Positions 18,412 to 26,269 of a stretch of DNA of 41,007 nt are shown here, piece by piece (the first letter of the stretch is position 1; every line of letters starts with the position of its first letter). Both the position numbers and the translations under genes were made by a program. Where the stretch lies: contig JAKBBM010000016.1 of the NCBI GenBank assembly GCA_021808545.1, forward strand, positions 1 through 41,007, read 5' to 3'. The notes beneath the pieces were generated by a model, which had not been told where the DNA came from, made no database searches, and worked only from the letters and a program-made list of their open reading frames with translations. Origin of the DNA: Pseudomonadota bacterium. GTDB lineage: Bacteria; Pseudomonadota; Alphaproteobacteria; Acetobacterales; Acetobacteraceae.

Positions 18412-19155
18412 TCAGGCGGCTTCCAGCCCGGCATAGCCGTGCTCTTCCAATTCCAGCGCCAAAGCAGCTGACCCCGAACGCACGATGCGCCCACCAGCCA
18501 GCACATGCACCATATCGGGAATAATATGGTCGAGCAGACGCTGATAATGGGTGATGACAAGTGCAGAGAATTTTTCAGACCGCAGCGCGTTCACACCATC
18601 AGCTACGATCTTCAGCGCATCGATATCAAGGCCCGAATCGGTTTCATCAAGAATGGCCAACCCCGGCTGCAGCAATGTCATCTGCAGCATTTCATTTCGC
18701 TTTTTCTCACCCCCCGAAAAGCCAACATTCACGTTACGCTTCAGAAAATCCTCTTTCATGTGCAAGCTCTTCACCACGGCGCGCGCAAGCTTAAGGAAAG
18801 CCACCGCATCAAGCTCTTCCTGGCCGCGCTTGCGCCGTATGGCGTTTAGCGCGGTGCGCAGGAAATTGGCATTACCCACGCCGGGTAATTCCACCGGATA
18901 TTGAAATGCGAGAAAAATACCGGCAATCGCCCGATCCTCAGGCGCCATCTCCAGAATATTGGCGCCGTTATAGAGCACCTCACCTTCTGTTACCTCATAG
19001 CCATCACGCCCAGACAGAACATAAGACAGGGTGGACTTACCCGCACCGTTCGGCCCCATGATGGCATGGATCTGCCCATCGGGAATGCTCAAATTCACGC
19101 CTTTGAGGATTTCTTTTTCACCAATACGGGCATGGAGATTTTTGATCTCTAACAT
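18412..19155 (-). CDS. sufC: SUF ABC-type ATPase SufC
   Basis: Cytoplasmic ATPase that drives conformational change in SufBC2D. 247 residues. Walker [11 protein letters not shown], the SufC-specific [18 protein letters not shown], signature [16 protein letters not shown], Walker [17 protein letters not shown] and the switch histidine in [13 protein letters not shown] are all present. It shares one base with the sufB stop (TGATG). Confidence 0.98.
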   Translation of the reverse strand: MLEIKNLHARIGEKEILKGVNLSIPDGQIHAIMGPNGAGKSTLSYVLSGRDGYEVTEGEVLYNGANILEMAPEDRAIAGIFLAFQYPVELPGVGNANFLRTALNAIRRKRGQEELDAVAFLKLARAVVKSLHMKEDFLKRNVNVGFSGGEKKRNEMLQMTLLQPGLAILDETDSGLDIDALKIVADGVNALRSEKFSALVITHYQRLLDHIIPDMVHVLAGGRIVRSGSAALALELEEHGYAGLEAA

Positions 19156-20591
19156 CAGCCGACAGAACCTTCCAAAGAAACAGATAAAAGTTTTTGCGCC
19201 TCAACCGCGAATTCCATCGGCAGTTCCTTCAGCACATCCTTACAAAAACCGTTCACAATAAGACCCACCGCATCTTCCTGCGACAAGCCGCGCGAACGGC
19301 AATAAAAAAGCTGGTCCTCGGCAATCTTCGAGGTTGTGGCTTCATGTTCAACTTTGGCCGAGGCATTACGGCTTTCAATATAAGGCACAGTATGCGCGCC
19401 GCACTGGTCGCCGATCAGCAGAGAGTCGCATTGCGTAAAATTACGCGCCCCCTGGGCGCCCGCCATAATTTTAACCAAACCACGATAGGTATTATTCGAG
19501 TGCCCCGCTGAAATACCCTTGGAGATGATGGTGCTGGTCGTGTTACGTCCCAAATGAATCATCTTTGTTCCCGTATCGGCCTGCTGGAAATTATTAGTCA
19601 GGGCGACGGAGTAAAACTCTCCAACCGATCCTTCGCCCTGCAAAATGCAGGATGGATATTTCCAGGTGATGGCTGATCCTGTCTCCACCTGTGTCCACGA
19701 GATTTTTGAATTGCGGCCACGGCAGGCCCCGCGCTTGGTAACAAAATTATAAATCCCGCCGCGCCCCTGCTCATCACCCGGGTACCAGTTCTGCACGGTG
19801 GAATACTTAATCTTAGCGCCTTCCAGCGCCACCAGCTCAACCACGGCGGCATGAAGCTGGTTTTCATCGCGCATCGGCGCGGTACAGCCTTCAAGGTAAG
19901 AGACCGTGGCCTCATCATCGGCGATGATCAGCGTGCGTTCAAACTGCCCGGTATTGCGCGCATTGATGCGGAAATAGGTGGAAAGCTCCATCGGGCAGCG
20001 CACCCCTTTGGGGATGTAGACGAAGCTGCCATCGGAGAACACAGCCGAATTCAGTGCCGCGAAGAAATTATCTGCCGCCGGCACCACGGTGCCAAGATAC
20101 TGCCGCACGAGTTCGGGGTGCTCGCGCACGGCTTCCGAAATCGGGCAAAAGATCACCCCCGCCTTGCTCAGCGTTTCGCGGAAAGTGGTGGCAACAGAAA
20201 CGGAATCAAACACCGCATCCACCGCAACACCGGCGAGTGCCGCCCGCTCATTCAGCGGAATACCAAGCTTCTCATAAGTTTTCAGAAGCTCCGGATCCAC
20301 CTCATCCAGCGATTTTGGCGCCGGGGCGGCAGGGGCGGCATAGTAGTATAGATCATCATAATCGATTGGCGGATGCTTGATACGCGCCCAATCGGGTTCT
20401 TCCATCTTACGCCAAAGCGCATAGGCCTTCAGCCGCCATTCCAGCATCCAATCCGGCTCGCCCTTTCTGGCCGAGATCAGCCGCACAATCTCTTCCGATA
20501 GGCCGCGGGGAAACTCCTCCATCGCGATCTCGGTGGTAAAGCCGTATTTATATTTCTGTTCGGCCAAAGCCTCGACAGTGCTCACAGACAT
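19155..20591 (-). CDS. sufB: SUF scaffold subunit SufB
   Basis: Main scaffold subunit on which Fe-S clusters are assembled. 478 residues from the ATG at 20591, which overlaps the regulator stop as TGATG; a TTG one codon earlier is also open. Key blocks: [58 protein letters not shown], and [20 protein letters not shown], where a Cys equivalent to the E. coli SufB ligand lies. The C-terminal [21 protein letters not shown] is also present. Confidence 0.98.
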   Translation of the reverse strand: MSVSTVEALAEQKYKYGFTTEIAMEEFPRGLSEEIVRLISARKGEPDWMLEWRLKAYALWRKMEEPDWARIKHPPIDYDDLYYYAAPAAPAPKSLDEVDPELLKTYEKLGIPLNERAALAGVAVDAVFDSVSVATTFRETLSKAGVIFCPISEAVREHPELVRQYLGTVVPAADNFFAALNSAVFSDGSFVYIPKGVRCPMELSTYFRINARNTGQFERTLIIADDEATVSYLEGCTAPMRDENQLHAAVVELVALEGAKIKYSTVQNWYPGDEQGRGGIYNFVTKRGACRGRNSKISWTQVETGSAITWKYPSCILQGEGSVGEFYSVALTNNFQQADTGTKMIHLGRNTTSTIISKGISAGHSNNTYRGLVKIMAGAQGARNFTQCDSLLIGDQCGAHTVPYIESRNASAKVEHEATTSKIAEDQLFYCRSRGLSQEDAVGLIVNGFCKDVLKELPMEFAVEAQKLLSVSLEGSVG

Positions 20592-21034
20592 CAAACAACC
20601 TCATTTATCGGCTGGGGCAAGCGCAAACCCGGCGGCAGGGCGGCGGCCGCCATATCAGCCAGGGAAATATTGGATAAAGCGGTACGAATGGCCTCATTCA
20701 CCGGGTCCCACCGCCCGACAATGGGGCAAAGAGACTGGCTTTCGCATCCACCGCCCTCCACGCAGGAGGTCAGCGCGATCGGCCCGTCAATGGCGCAGAT
20801 CACCTCGGCCACCGAAATCTCCTGCAAAGCGCGCCGCAGCTTGTAGCCGCCCCGCGCGCCGCGCATGGAACAAACAAGCCCTTGCCCGGCCAGCGCCTTC
20901 AGCACCTTGGCCACGGTGGGCTCCGGCACGCCAATGGACGCGGCTATGCCGGGGGAGGTTTCCACCCCCTCGGCCGCGCTCAGGCGCACCAGCGCCGCCA
21001 CGGCATAATCGGTCAATCGGGACAATTTCAGCAT
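20591..21034 (-). CDS. Rrf2-family Fe-S regulator of the suf operon (IscR/SufR-type)
   Basis: Winged-helix transcription factor likely to sense Fe-S status and control the downstream suf genes. The ATG at 21034 gives [19 protein letters not shown], 147 residues; the open frame runs 22 codons further but without family similarity. DNA-binding helix-turn-helix about 25-65 ([20 protein letters not shown], then GARGGYKL). Three cysteines, C91, C97 and C103 ([21 protein letters not shown]), are spaced as in IscR cluster-binding proteins. It heads the operon, sharing a base with sufB, and a palindrome lies 22 bases upstream. Confidence 0.93.
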   Translation of the reverse strand: MLKLSRLTDYAVAALVRLSAAEGVETSPGIAASIGVPEPTVAKVLKALAGQGLVCSMRGARGGYKLRRALQEISVAEVICAIDGPIALTSCVEGGGCESQSLCPIVGRWDPVNEAIRTALSNISLADMAAAALPPGLRLPQPINEVV

Positions 21035-21055
21035 CGCCGCTCCAATAACGGACCT

Positions 21056-21069
21056 AATCAGTCCTGATT
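21056..21069. promoter_or_regulatory. Palindrome upstream of the suf regulator, candidate operator
   Basis: AATCAGTCCTGATT is a perfect 6-2-6 inverted repeat in the 62 bases between gph and the Rrf2-type gene. A TTGACG lies upstream on the minus strand at 21100-21095, overlapping the gph stop, and would fit a -35, though no good -10 is seen. The position suits autoregulation by the Rrf2 protein. Confidence 0.45.
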
Positions 21070-21096
21070 GGCAGATGGGGCAGGATGCAACGCACG

Positions 21097-21723
21097 TCAA
21101 GCCATTTTTGCGATGAGCCGCGGCAGGTCGGCGGGCGTTTCAGCAATATGCGTGGCAGCGGCCCGGCCATAGCCCCAGCCTGCAAAAATAACCGGTAAAC
21201 CAAGTCCCTCGGCCGCGCGCAAATCATTCTCATGATCCCCGATCATGATCGCGCGGTCCGTGCCCAGCCCGGCCAGTGTAGCCGCCAGGTGGGCGGGGTC
21301 TGGCTTGCGGTGCGGTGTGGAATCTCCGCCCACGACAGCGCCAAACATATCGCCAAGGCCCAGCCTGTCTAAAATGCGTAAAGTGGGGGCCATAGGCTTG
21401 TTGGTGCAAATACCAAGCGGGCGCCCTTCAGCCCGTAATTGCGCCAGCACCTGGGGCAATCCATCATAAAGCTGGGTTTCCACCACCGGATTGGCCTGGT
21501 AATCGGCCACGAACGCCGCCAGATGCTGTGCTTGCGCCTTTTCCCCACGCGCGGCGAAGGCGCGCTCCAGCAGAGCGCCGGCACCATCGCCAATCATATC
21601 ACGCAAGGTGGGCAGATCCAAAGGTTGCAGCCCGTCGGCCGCCAGCACGCGGTTAACCACGGCGGCAATGTCCGGCGCGGAATCGATCAGCGTGCCATCC
21701 AGATCGAAGATCACCGCCTGCAT
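21097..21723 (-). CDS. gph: Phosphoglycolate phosphatase-like HAD hydrolase
   Basis: HAD-family phosphatase, 208 residues. Motif I VIFDLDGTLIDSAPDIA with the Asp nucleophile and acid/base Asp at the N-terminus, a helical cap, motif II around LGICTNKP, motif III lysine in HRKPDPAHL, and motif IV in IMIGDHENDLRAAEGLGLP. Phosphoglycolate phosphatase is the best family match; related pyrophosphatases or other sugar phosphatases cannot be excluded. It is divergent from glmS (93 bases apart) and upstream of the suf regulator in the same direction. Confidence 0.85.
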   Translation of the reverse strand: MQAVIFDLDGTLIDSAPDIAAVVNRVLAADGLQPLDLPTLRDMIGDGAGALLERAFAARGEKAQAQHLAAFVADYQANPVVETQLYDGLPQVLAQLRAEGRPLGICTNKPMAPTLRILDRLGLGDMFGAVVGGDSTPHRKPDPAHLAATLAGLGTDRAIMIGDHENDLRAAEGLGLPVIFAGWGYGRAAATHIAETPADLPRLIAKMA

Positions 21724-21753
21724 GAAATACTCCGTCGTAGAATTTGACTTCGC

Positions 21754-21772
21754 ACGCCTTTGACACAGGCGT
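21754..21772. promoter_or_regulatory. Inverted repeat enclosing a TTGACA in the gph/glmS gap
   Basis: ACGCCT (21754-21759) and AGGCGT (21767-21772) are perfect reverse complements flanking TTGACAC. The TTGACA at 21760-21765 is a consensus -35 for plus-strand transcription toward glmS, although the -10 region (around 21783-21789) is poor. A repressor or activator site over the -35 is a reasonable reading. Confidence 0.35.
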
Positions 21773-21816
21773 AACCCCGGCGCTACCGCAGGGGACGGTT
21801 AATTGAGAGGCGGGTC

Positions 21817-23634
21817 ATGTGTGGAATTGTGGGGGTTGTGGGGCAATCGGGCGCGGCGGAGCTGCTGCTTGAGGGGCTGCGCCGCCTGGAATATCGGGGC
21901 TATGATTCTGCCGGCATCGCCACCTTGGTGAACGGGCATATTGACCGCCGCCGGGCCGAGGGCAAACTGAATAATCTGGCCGGCGTGCTGGGGCGCCAGC
22001 CCTTGGCGGGGGTTACCGGCATCGGCCATACACGCTGGGCCACGCATGGCGCGCCAACCGAGAGCAACGCCCACCCGCATGCCACTGCGCGCGTGGCGGT
22101 GGTGCATAACGGCATTATCGAGAATCATGCCGCCCTGCGGGCCGAATTAGAGGCGGCGGGGCAGGTTTTTGCCTCCGACACCGATACCGAGACCATTGCC
22201 CAGCTGCTGGACCTGCTGCTAGCGCGCGGCCTCGCGCCCATTGACGCGGCAAAAGCGGCCCTGGCCCGGCTGGAGGGCGCTTATGCGCTCGCCCTCATCT
22301 TCGCCGGGCATCCGGAGCTGATCATCGGCGCGCAAAAAGGCGCGCCGCTGGCCGTAGGCTATGGCGCACAAGCGATGTATCTTGGCTCCGACGCCTTGGC
22401 ACTGGCGCCGCTAACGCGTGAAATCGCCTATCTCCAGGATGGCGACTGGGTGGTGGTGCGGCGCGACGGTGCCACTTTTTTTGGCGCCGATGGCCAGGAA
22501 GTCACCCGGCCCAAGAAGCTGACGGCGCTAACAGGTGCGGCCCTGGGCAAAGGTAATTTCCGGCATTTCATGGAAAAGGAGCTGCATGAGCATCCCGTGG
22601 TCATCGGCGATGTGCTGCACCGTATGCTCGAAGGCGGCACCCCTGCCCTGCCGGACCTGCCTTTTGACCTTGCCCGCATCAGCCGCATCACCATGAGTGC
22701 CTGCGGCTCGGCCTATTATGCGGGGCTTACCGCCAAATTCTGGCTGGAAAATCTGGCTCGCGTGCCAGTGGAGGCGGATGTGGCAAGCGAATTCCGCTAC
22801 CGCACCCCGCCTTTGCCAGAGGACGGGCTGGGGCTGCTGGTTAGCCAAAGCGGCGAGACAGCGGATACGCTGGCCGCCCTGCGCTATATGAAAGCCGAGG
22901 GGCAGAAAATTCTCTCTGTCCTCAACGTGCCGGAAAGCTCAATGGCGCGGGAATCGGATGCGATTTTAGAGACCATCGCGGGGCCGGAAATTGGCGTGGC
23001 CAGCACCAAGGCCTTTACTGCGCAGCTAACCGTATTGGCGGTTTTTGCCCTGGCACTGGCCCGTGCGCGCCATGTGCTGGGTGAGGCCGATTGCGCCCGG
23101 CTTGCCGCCGCCCTGCTGGAAGTGCCAGCGCGCGCAGCCGAAATCCTGGCCAATGACGGGCCGATTAAGCATCTGGCCACGCGCATCGCCGAGGCGCGGG
23201 ATGTGCTTTACCTCGGGCGCGGGGCCTGCTTTCCCATCGCGCTTGAAGGGGCGCTGAAGCTCAAGGAAATCAGCTACATCCATGCCGAGGGCTATGCCGC
23301 GGGCGAGATGAAGCACGGCCCGATCGCGCTGATCGACAAATCCGTGCCGGTGATCGCGATCTGCCCTTCTGGCCCCTTGTTTGAGAAAACCGCCTCCAAC
23401 CTGCAAGAAGCCGCCGCGCGTGGCGGGCAGATTGTGGTGTTCTCTGACGAGGATGGTGCCGCGCGTCTCAAAAACATTGCCGCAGAGACAATCCTACTGC
23501 CCACGATTGATCCGTTCGCAGCCCCCATTCTGCACACCATCCCAGTGCAGATGCTCGCCTACCATGTAGCCGTGCTGAAGGGCACGGATGTGGACCAACC
23601 GCGCAATCTCGCCAAATCAGTGACCGTGGAATAA
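21817..23634 (+). CDS. glmS: Glutamine-fructose-6-phosphate aminotransferase (isomerizing)
   Basis: Makes glucosamine-6-phosphate, the entry step to UDP-GlcNAc, peptidoglycan and lipid A. 605 residues, normal. N-terminal glutaminase with the catalytic Cys2 in MCGIVGVVGQ, and GYDSAGIA and GHTRWATHG. Two SIS domains follow with SACGSAYYAG, SQSGETADTL, EGYAAGEMKHGPIAL and the C-terminal DQPRNLAKSVTVE. A purine-rich GAGAGGCGGG precedes the ATG. The 5' region is short and shows no glmS ribozyme-like fold. Functionally linked to lpxB and nagZ in the window through amino-sugar metabolism, but not in an operon with them. Confidence 0.98.
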   Translation: MCGIVGVVGQSGAAELLLEGLRRLEYRGYDSAGIATLVNGHIDRRRAEGKLNNLAGVLGRQPLAGVTGIGHTRWATHGAPTESNAHPHATARVAVVHNGIIENHAALRAELEAAGQVFASDTDTETIAQLLDLLLARGLAPIDAAKAALARLEGAYALALIFAGHPELIIGAQKGAPLAVGYGAQAMYLGSDALALAPLTREIAYLQDGDWVVVRRDGATFFGADGQEVTRPKKLTALTGAALGKGNFRHFMEKELHEHPVVIGDVLHRMLEGGTPALPDLPFDLARISRITMSACGSAYYAGLTAKFWLENLARVPVEADVASEFRYRTPPLPEDGLGLLVSQSGETADTLAALRYMKAEGQKILSVLNVPESSMARESDAILETIAGPEIGVASTKAFTAQLTVLAVFALALARARHVLGEADCARLAAALLEVPARAAEILANDGPIKHLATRIAEARDVLYLGRGACFPIALEGALKLKEISYIHAEGYAAGEMKHGPIALIDKSVPVIAICPSGPLFEKTASNLQEAAARGGQIVVFSDEDGAARLKNIAAETILLPTIDPFAAPILHTIPVQMLAYHVAVLKGTDVDQPRNLAKSVTVE

Positions 23635-23642
23635 TAAACGGC

Positions 23643-23688
23643 AAAAGCCGCCATGACCGGGCATAAAGCGCGGCACATGGCGGCTTTT
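23643..23688. terminator. Bidirectional rho-independent terminator between glmS and aceA
   Basis: Perfect 13-bp arms AAAAGCCGCCATG (23643-23655) and CATGGCGGCTTTT (23676-23688) with a 20-base loop. The T-run at the plus-strand end and the A-run at the start, which reads as T on the minus strand, make it effective for both convergent genes. Confidence 0.88.
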
Positions 23689-23704
23689 TAGAAAACCCGC
23701 GGGA

Positions 23705-25300
23705 TTAGGCGGCGAACTGGTTCATCGTATTATGCGCGCCGCCCGCCTTCAGCGCGGCGTCGCCGGCGAAATATTCCTTATGGTCATCGCCAATATCGGA
23801 ACCCGCCATGTTCTGGTGCTTCACGCAGGCAATCCCTTGGCGGATTTCCTGGCGCTGAACATTCAGAACATATCCCAGCATACCGGCCTCGCCAAAATAC
23901 TCCCGGGCGAGATTATCGGTGGACAGAGCCGCGGTATGGTAGGTGGGCAGCGTAATGAGGTGGTGGAAGATACCGGCCCGCTTGGCGGCGTCGCGCTGGA
24001 AGGTACGGATCTTCTCATCGGCCAGGCGGCCAAGCTCTGTATCGTCATACTCAACGCTCATCAGGCGCGCGCGGTCGTATGCGGAAACATCCCGCCCTTC
24101 CGCCTTCATCGCATCGAACACTTGCTGGCGGAAATTCAGGGTCCAGTTGAAGGACGGCGAATTATTATAGGCCAGCTTGGCGTTTGGCACCGCGGCGCGG
24201 ATGCGGTCCATCATCCCCGCGATCTGCTCCACATGCGGTTTCTCGGTTTCAATCCAGAGCAGATCCGCGCCATTCTTCAGCGCGTTGATGCAATCGAGCA
24301 CGCACCGGTCCTCGCCCGTGCCGGGGCGGAACTGGAACAGGTTGGAGGGCAGACGCTTGGGCCGCAGCAGCTTGCCATTGCGGGTGATGACGACATCGCC
24401 ATTGCCAACCTGCGCGGCATCAACCTCGTCGCAATCCAAGAAGGCATTATACTGGTCACCAATATCGCCCGGCTGGTGCGACACGGCGATCTGCTTGGTC
24501 AGGCCAGCCCCCAGAGAGTCGGTCCGGGCAACGATGACACCGTTCTCGACGCCAAGCTCCAGGAACGCATAGCGCAGCGCGCGGATCTTCTGCACGAAAT
24601 CCTCATGCGGCACGGTGACCTTGCCGTCCTGATGGCCGCATTGCTTCTCATCGGAGACCTGATTTTCGATCTGCAGGGCGCAGGCCCCGGCCTCGATCAT
24701 CTTCTTGGCCAGAAGATAAGTGGCTTCCGCATTACCGAACCCGGCATCGATGTCGGCGATGATGGGCACGACATGGGTCTCGTAATTGTCGACCTTGTTC
24801 TGAAGCTCTTTCTGCCGGGCAAGGTCTCCTGCCGCGCGGGCGGCGTCGAGATCGCGGAACAGCATGCCCAGCTCGCGCTGGTCGGCCTGGCGCAGGAAGG
24901 TATAGATTTCCTCGATCAGCGCCGGAACAGAGGTCTTCTCATGCATGGACTGATCGGGCAGCGGCCCGAATTCGGAGCGCAGGGCCGCGACCATCCAGCC
25001 CGACAGATAGATATAGCGGCGCTTGGTCGAGCCGAAATGCTTCTTGATCGCGATCATCTTCTGCTGCGCGATAAACCCGTGCCAGCAGCCCAGGGACTGG
25101 GTGTAATTGGCAGGATCAGCATCGTAGGCATCCATATCGGCGCGCATGATGCCGGCGGTATATCTGGCAATATCCAGCCCCGTGCGGAAGCGGTTCTGCA
25201 GCCGCATACGCGCCACGGACTCGGCGCTAATGCCGTCCCAGGTTCCGTTCTTCCCCTGAATAAGCTGACTGACACTGCTGATGTGATCTTGATAGGACAT
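23705..25300 (-). CDS. aceA: Isocitrate lyase (long, Pseudomonas-type)
   Basis: Cleaves isocitrate to glyoxylate and succinate, the first step of the glyoxylate shunt for growth on acetate or fatty acids. The ATG at 25300 gives MSYQDHISSVSQLI, 531 residues, the same class as the P. aeruginosa enzyme; an upstream in-frame ATG (25363) adds an unlikely N-terminus. The active-site segment KQCGHQDGKVTVPHE holds the catalytic C221. The metal/substrate region is VPIIADIDAGFGNAEATYLL, and NNSPSFNW is conserved. No malate synthase is adjacent. It is monocistronic, with a terminator behind it and a long control region ahead. Confidence 0.97.
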   Translation of the reverse strand: MSYQDHISSVSQLIQGKNGTWDGISAESVARMRLQNRFRTGLDIARYTAGIMRADMDAYDADPANYTQSLGCWHGFIAQQKMIAIKKHFGSTKRRYIYLSGWMVAALRSEFGPLPDQSMHEKTSVPALIEEIYTFLRQADQRELGMLFRDLDAARAAGDLARQKELQNKVDNYETHVVPIIADIDAGFGNAEATYLLAKKMIEAGACALQIENQVSDEKQCGHQDGKVTVPHEDFVQKIRALRYAFLELGVENGVIVARTDSLGAGLTKQIAVSHQPGDIGDQYNAFLDCDEVDAAQVGNGDVVITRNGKLLRPKRLPSNLFQFRPGTGEDRCVLDCINALKNGADLLWIETEKPHVEQIAGMMDRIRAAVPNAKLAYNNSPSFNWTLNFRQQVFDAMKAEGRDVSAYDRARLMSVEYDDTELGRLADEKIRTFQRDAAKRAGIFHHLITLPTYHTAALSTDNLAREYFGEAGMLGYVLNVQRQEIRQGIACVKHQNMAGSDIGDDHKEYFAGDAALKAGGAHNTMNQFAA

Positions 25301-25605
25301 CGTAAACTTCCATGAGTGTTGAGGCTTGCTGCACTGCAACCAGTACAATTTTACAAAACACACATAGGTTAGAAACTCAGAAAAAATCTTGGTTTTTTAA
25401 AGATCTCCCCAGTAAAAATGTAAAGTATTTTTCATCCCATTCGTGAGTTTTGTAAATATTTTTACTAACTTTTCACCAAATTTCGCTTTTCTCTGACGTT
25501 CACGGAGCGCATGCCCGCTGCGCCATTAGGGCAGATATGAGAGGATTTTAACCCGCCCGGGCGATGCTATATTTCTGTCTGTAACAAGCGTGGAAGACCA
25601 TCACC
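25301..25605. promoter_or_regulatory. AT-rich divergent control region between aceA and a hypothetical gene
   Basis: 305 bases without a gene, much more AT-rich than its surroundings. It holds AAAAAT/ATTTTT arms at 25414-25432 and a GTAAA-TATT-TTTAC palindrome at 25452-25465. The sequence TGTAAAgTATTTTT at 25419 recurs as TGTAAATATTTTT at 25451, 32 bases away, about three helical turns. A further TTTACA lies at 25350-25355. On the minus strand, TAAAAT near 25350 could be an aceA -10. These look like operator repeats for glyoxylate-shunt control, but no regulator can be named. Confidence 0.5.
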
Positions 25606-26070
25606 GTGACCTCCATCATCTGGTCCATCATGATCATCACAACCATCTTCAGCGTGGCCTCGGCCTTGCCAACACGGTGGTATCTGAAGATGGGCGATTG
25701 GATTCGGATGCGGTTTTTACGCTCCGATATGCACGCCATGGAACGTGAAATGGCCAGACTGGCCGGCGGTAATCCATTTCAGCCAGATAAATCCTTTCTT
25801 ACCGAAGGCGTTGGCTTGGCCCTGGATCGCGCCCGGCGCATGATGTTCCTCGCCACACGTGAAGGAGGTCGGTTGCATGCCGCCATTATACCTTTCAATG
25901 CCTTGGCGGGTTACACCCAGGGCGAGCGGCGCGATAGCGGTTTTTACGATTATTATGTCGATATTTCGGTACGCGATGCCGCTCATCCATCCTGGCGGCT
26001 GGTCTGCGGCGAACGTCCAGAACTGGTGACGGCCATCCGCGAAGTACTGAAAGAAACCATGACTGCATAA
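25606..26070 (+). CDS. Hypothetical membrane-anchored protein
   Basis: Not recognised. 154 residues from a GTG; an ATG at codon 9 is a possible alternative. One N-terminal hydrophobic helix at about 3-21 (SIIWSIMIITTIFSVASAL), then a basic juxtamembrane segment, then a soluble domain of about 110 residues with the pattern of a small mixed alpha/beta fold: FLTEGVGLALDRARRMMFLA, LHAAIIPFNALAGYTQGERR, YYVDISVRDAAHPSWRLVCG. The strand-rich pattern is reminiscent of small PH-like modules, but this is a guess. It follows the aceA control region and precedes the MscS-type gene by about 200 bases in the same direction. Confidence 0.7.
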   Translation: MTSIIWSIMIITTIFSVASALPTRWYLKMGDWIRMRFLRSDMHAMEREMARLAGGNPFQPDKSFLTEGVGLALDRARRMMFLATREGGRLHAAIIPFNALAGYTQGERRDSGFYDYYVDISVRDAAHPSWRLVCGERPELVTAIREVLKETMTA

Positions 26071-26269
26071 GGCCTTATTCCCCGGCCCGGTTGACAAGCC
26101 AGGCCCATCCCGCAACATCCCTCCCCGTGCCGGGCGCGTCCGGATAACCGGAAACGCTGTGTCCGGCGATCTTGCGCGTCCAAACTATTTTTCCCGCACT
26201 GCGGGCAATGCGGAAATGGCATGGCGTCTGGCGCCAGTCGCTTTTTCCCACCCTGAACGGAGGCGCATG

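Noticed and set aside
18411-18560. N-terminal extension of sufD into sufC
   Set aside because: Translation is Cys/Trp-rich and unlike SufD; it overlaps the conserved C-terminus of sufC.
21817-21817. A glmS ribozyme or riboswitch ahead of glmS
   Set aside because: The leader is under 95 bases, shared with the divergent gph gene, and shows no matching fold; the glmS ribozyme is typical of Gram-positive bacteria.
23732-25315. A 527-codon open frame on the plus strand opposite aceA
   Set aside because: It mirrors the codon pattern of isocitrate lyase, has no domain signature, and the minus-strand gene is certain. High G+C genes often leave long antisense frames.
26091-26096. TTGACA ahead of the MscS gene as a promoter
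   Set aside because: A perfect -35 hexamer, but no acceptable -10 lies 16-18 bases downstream.
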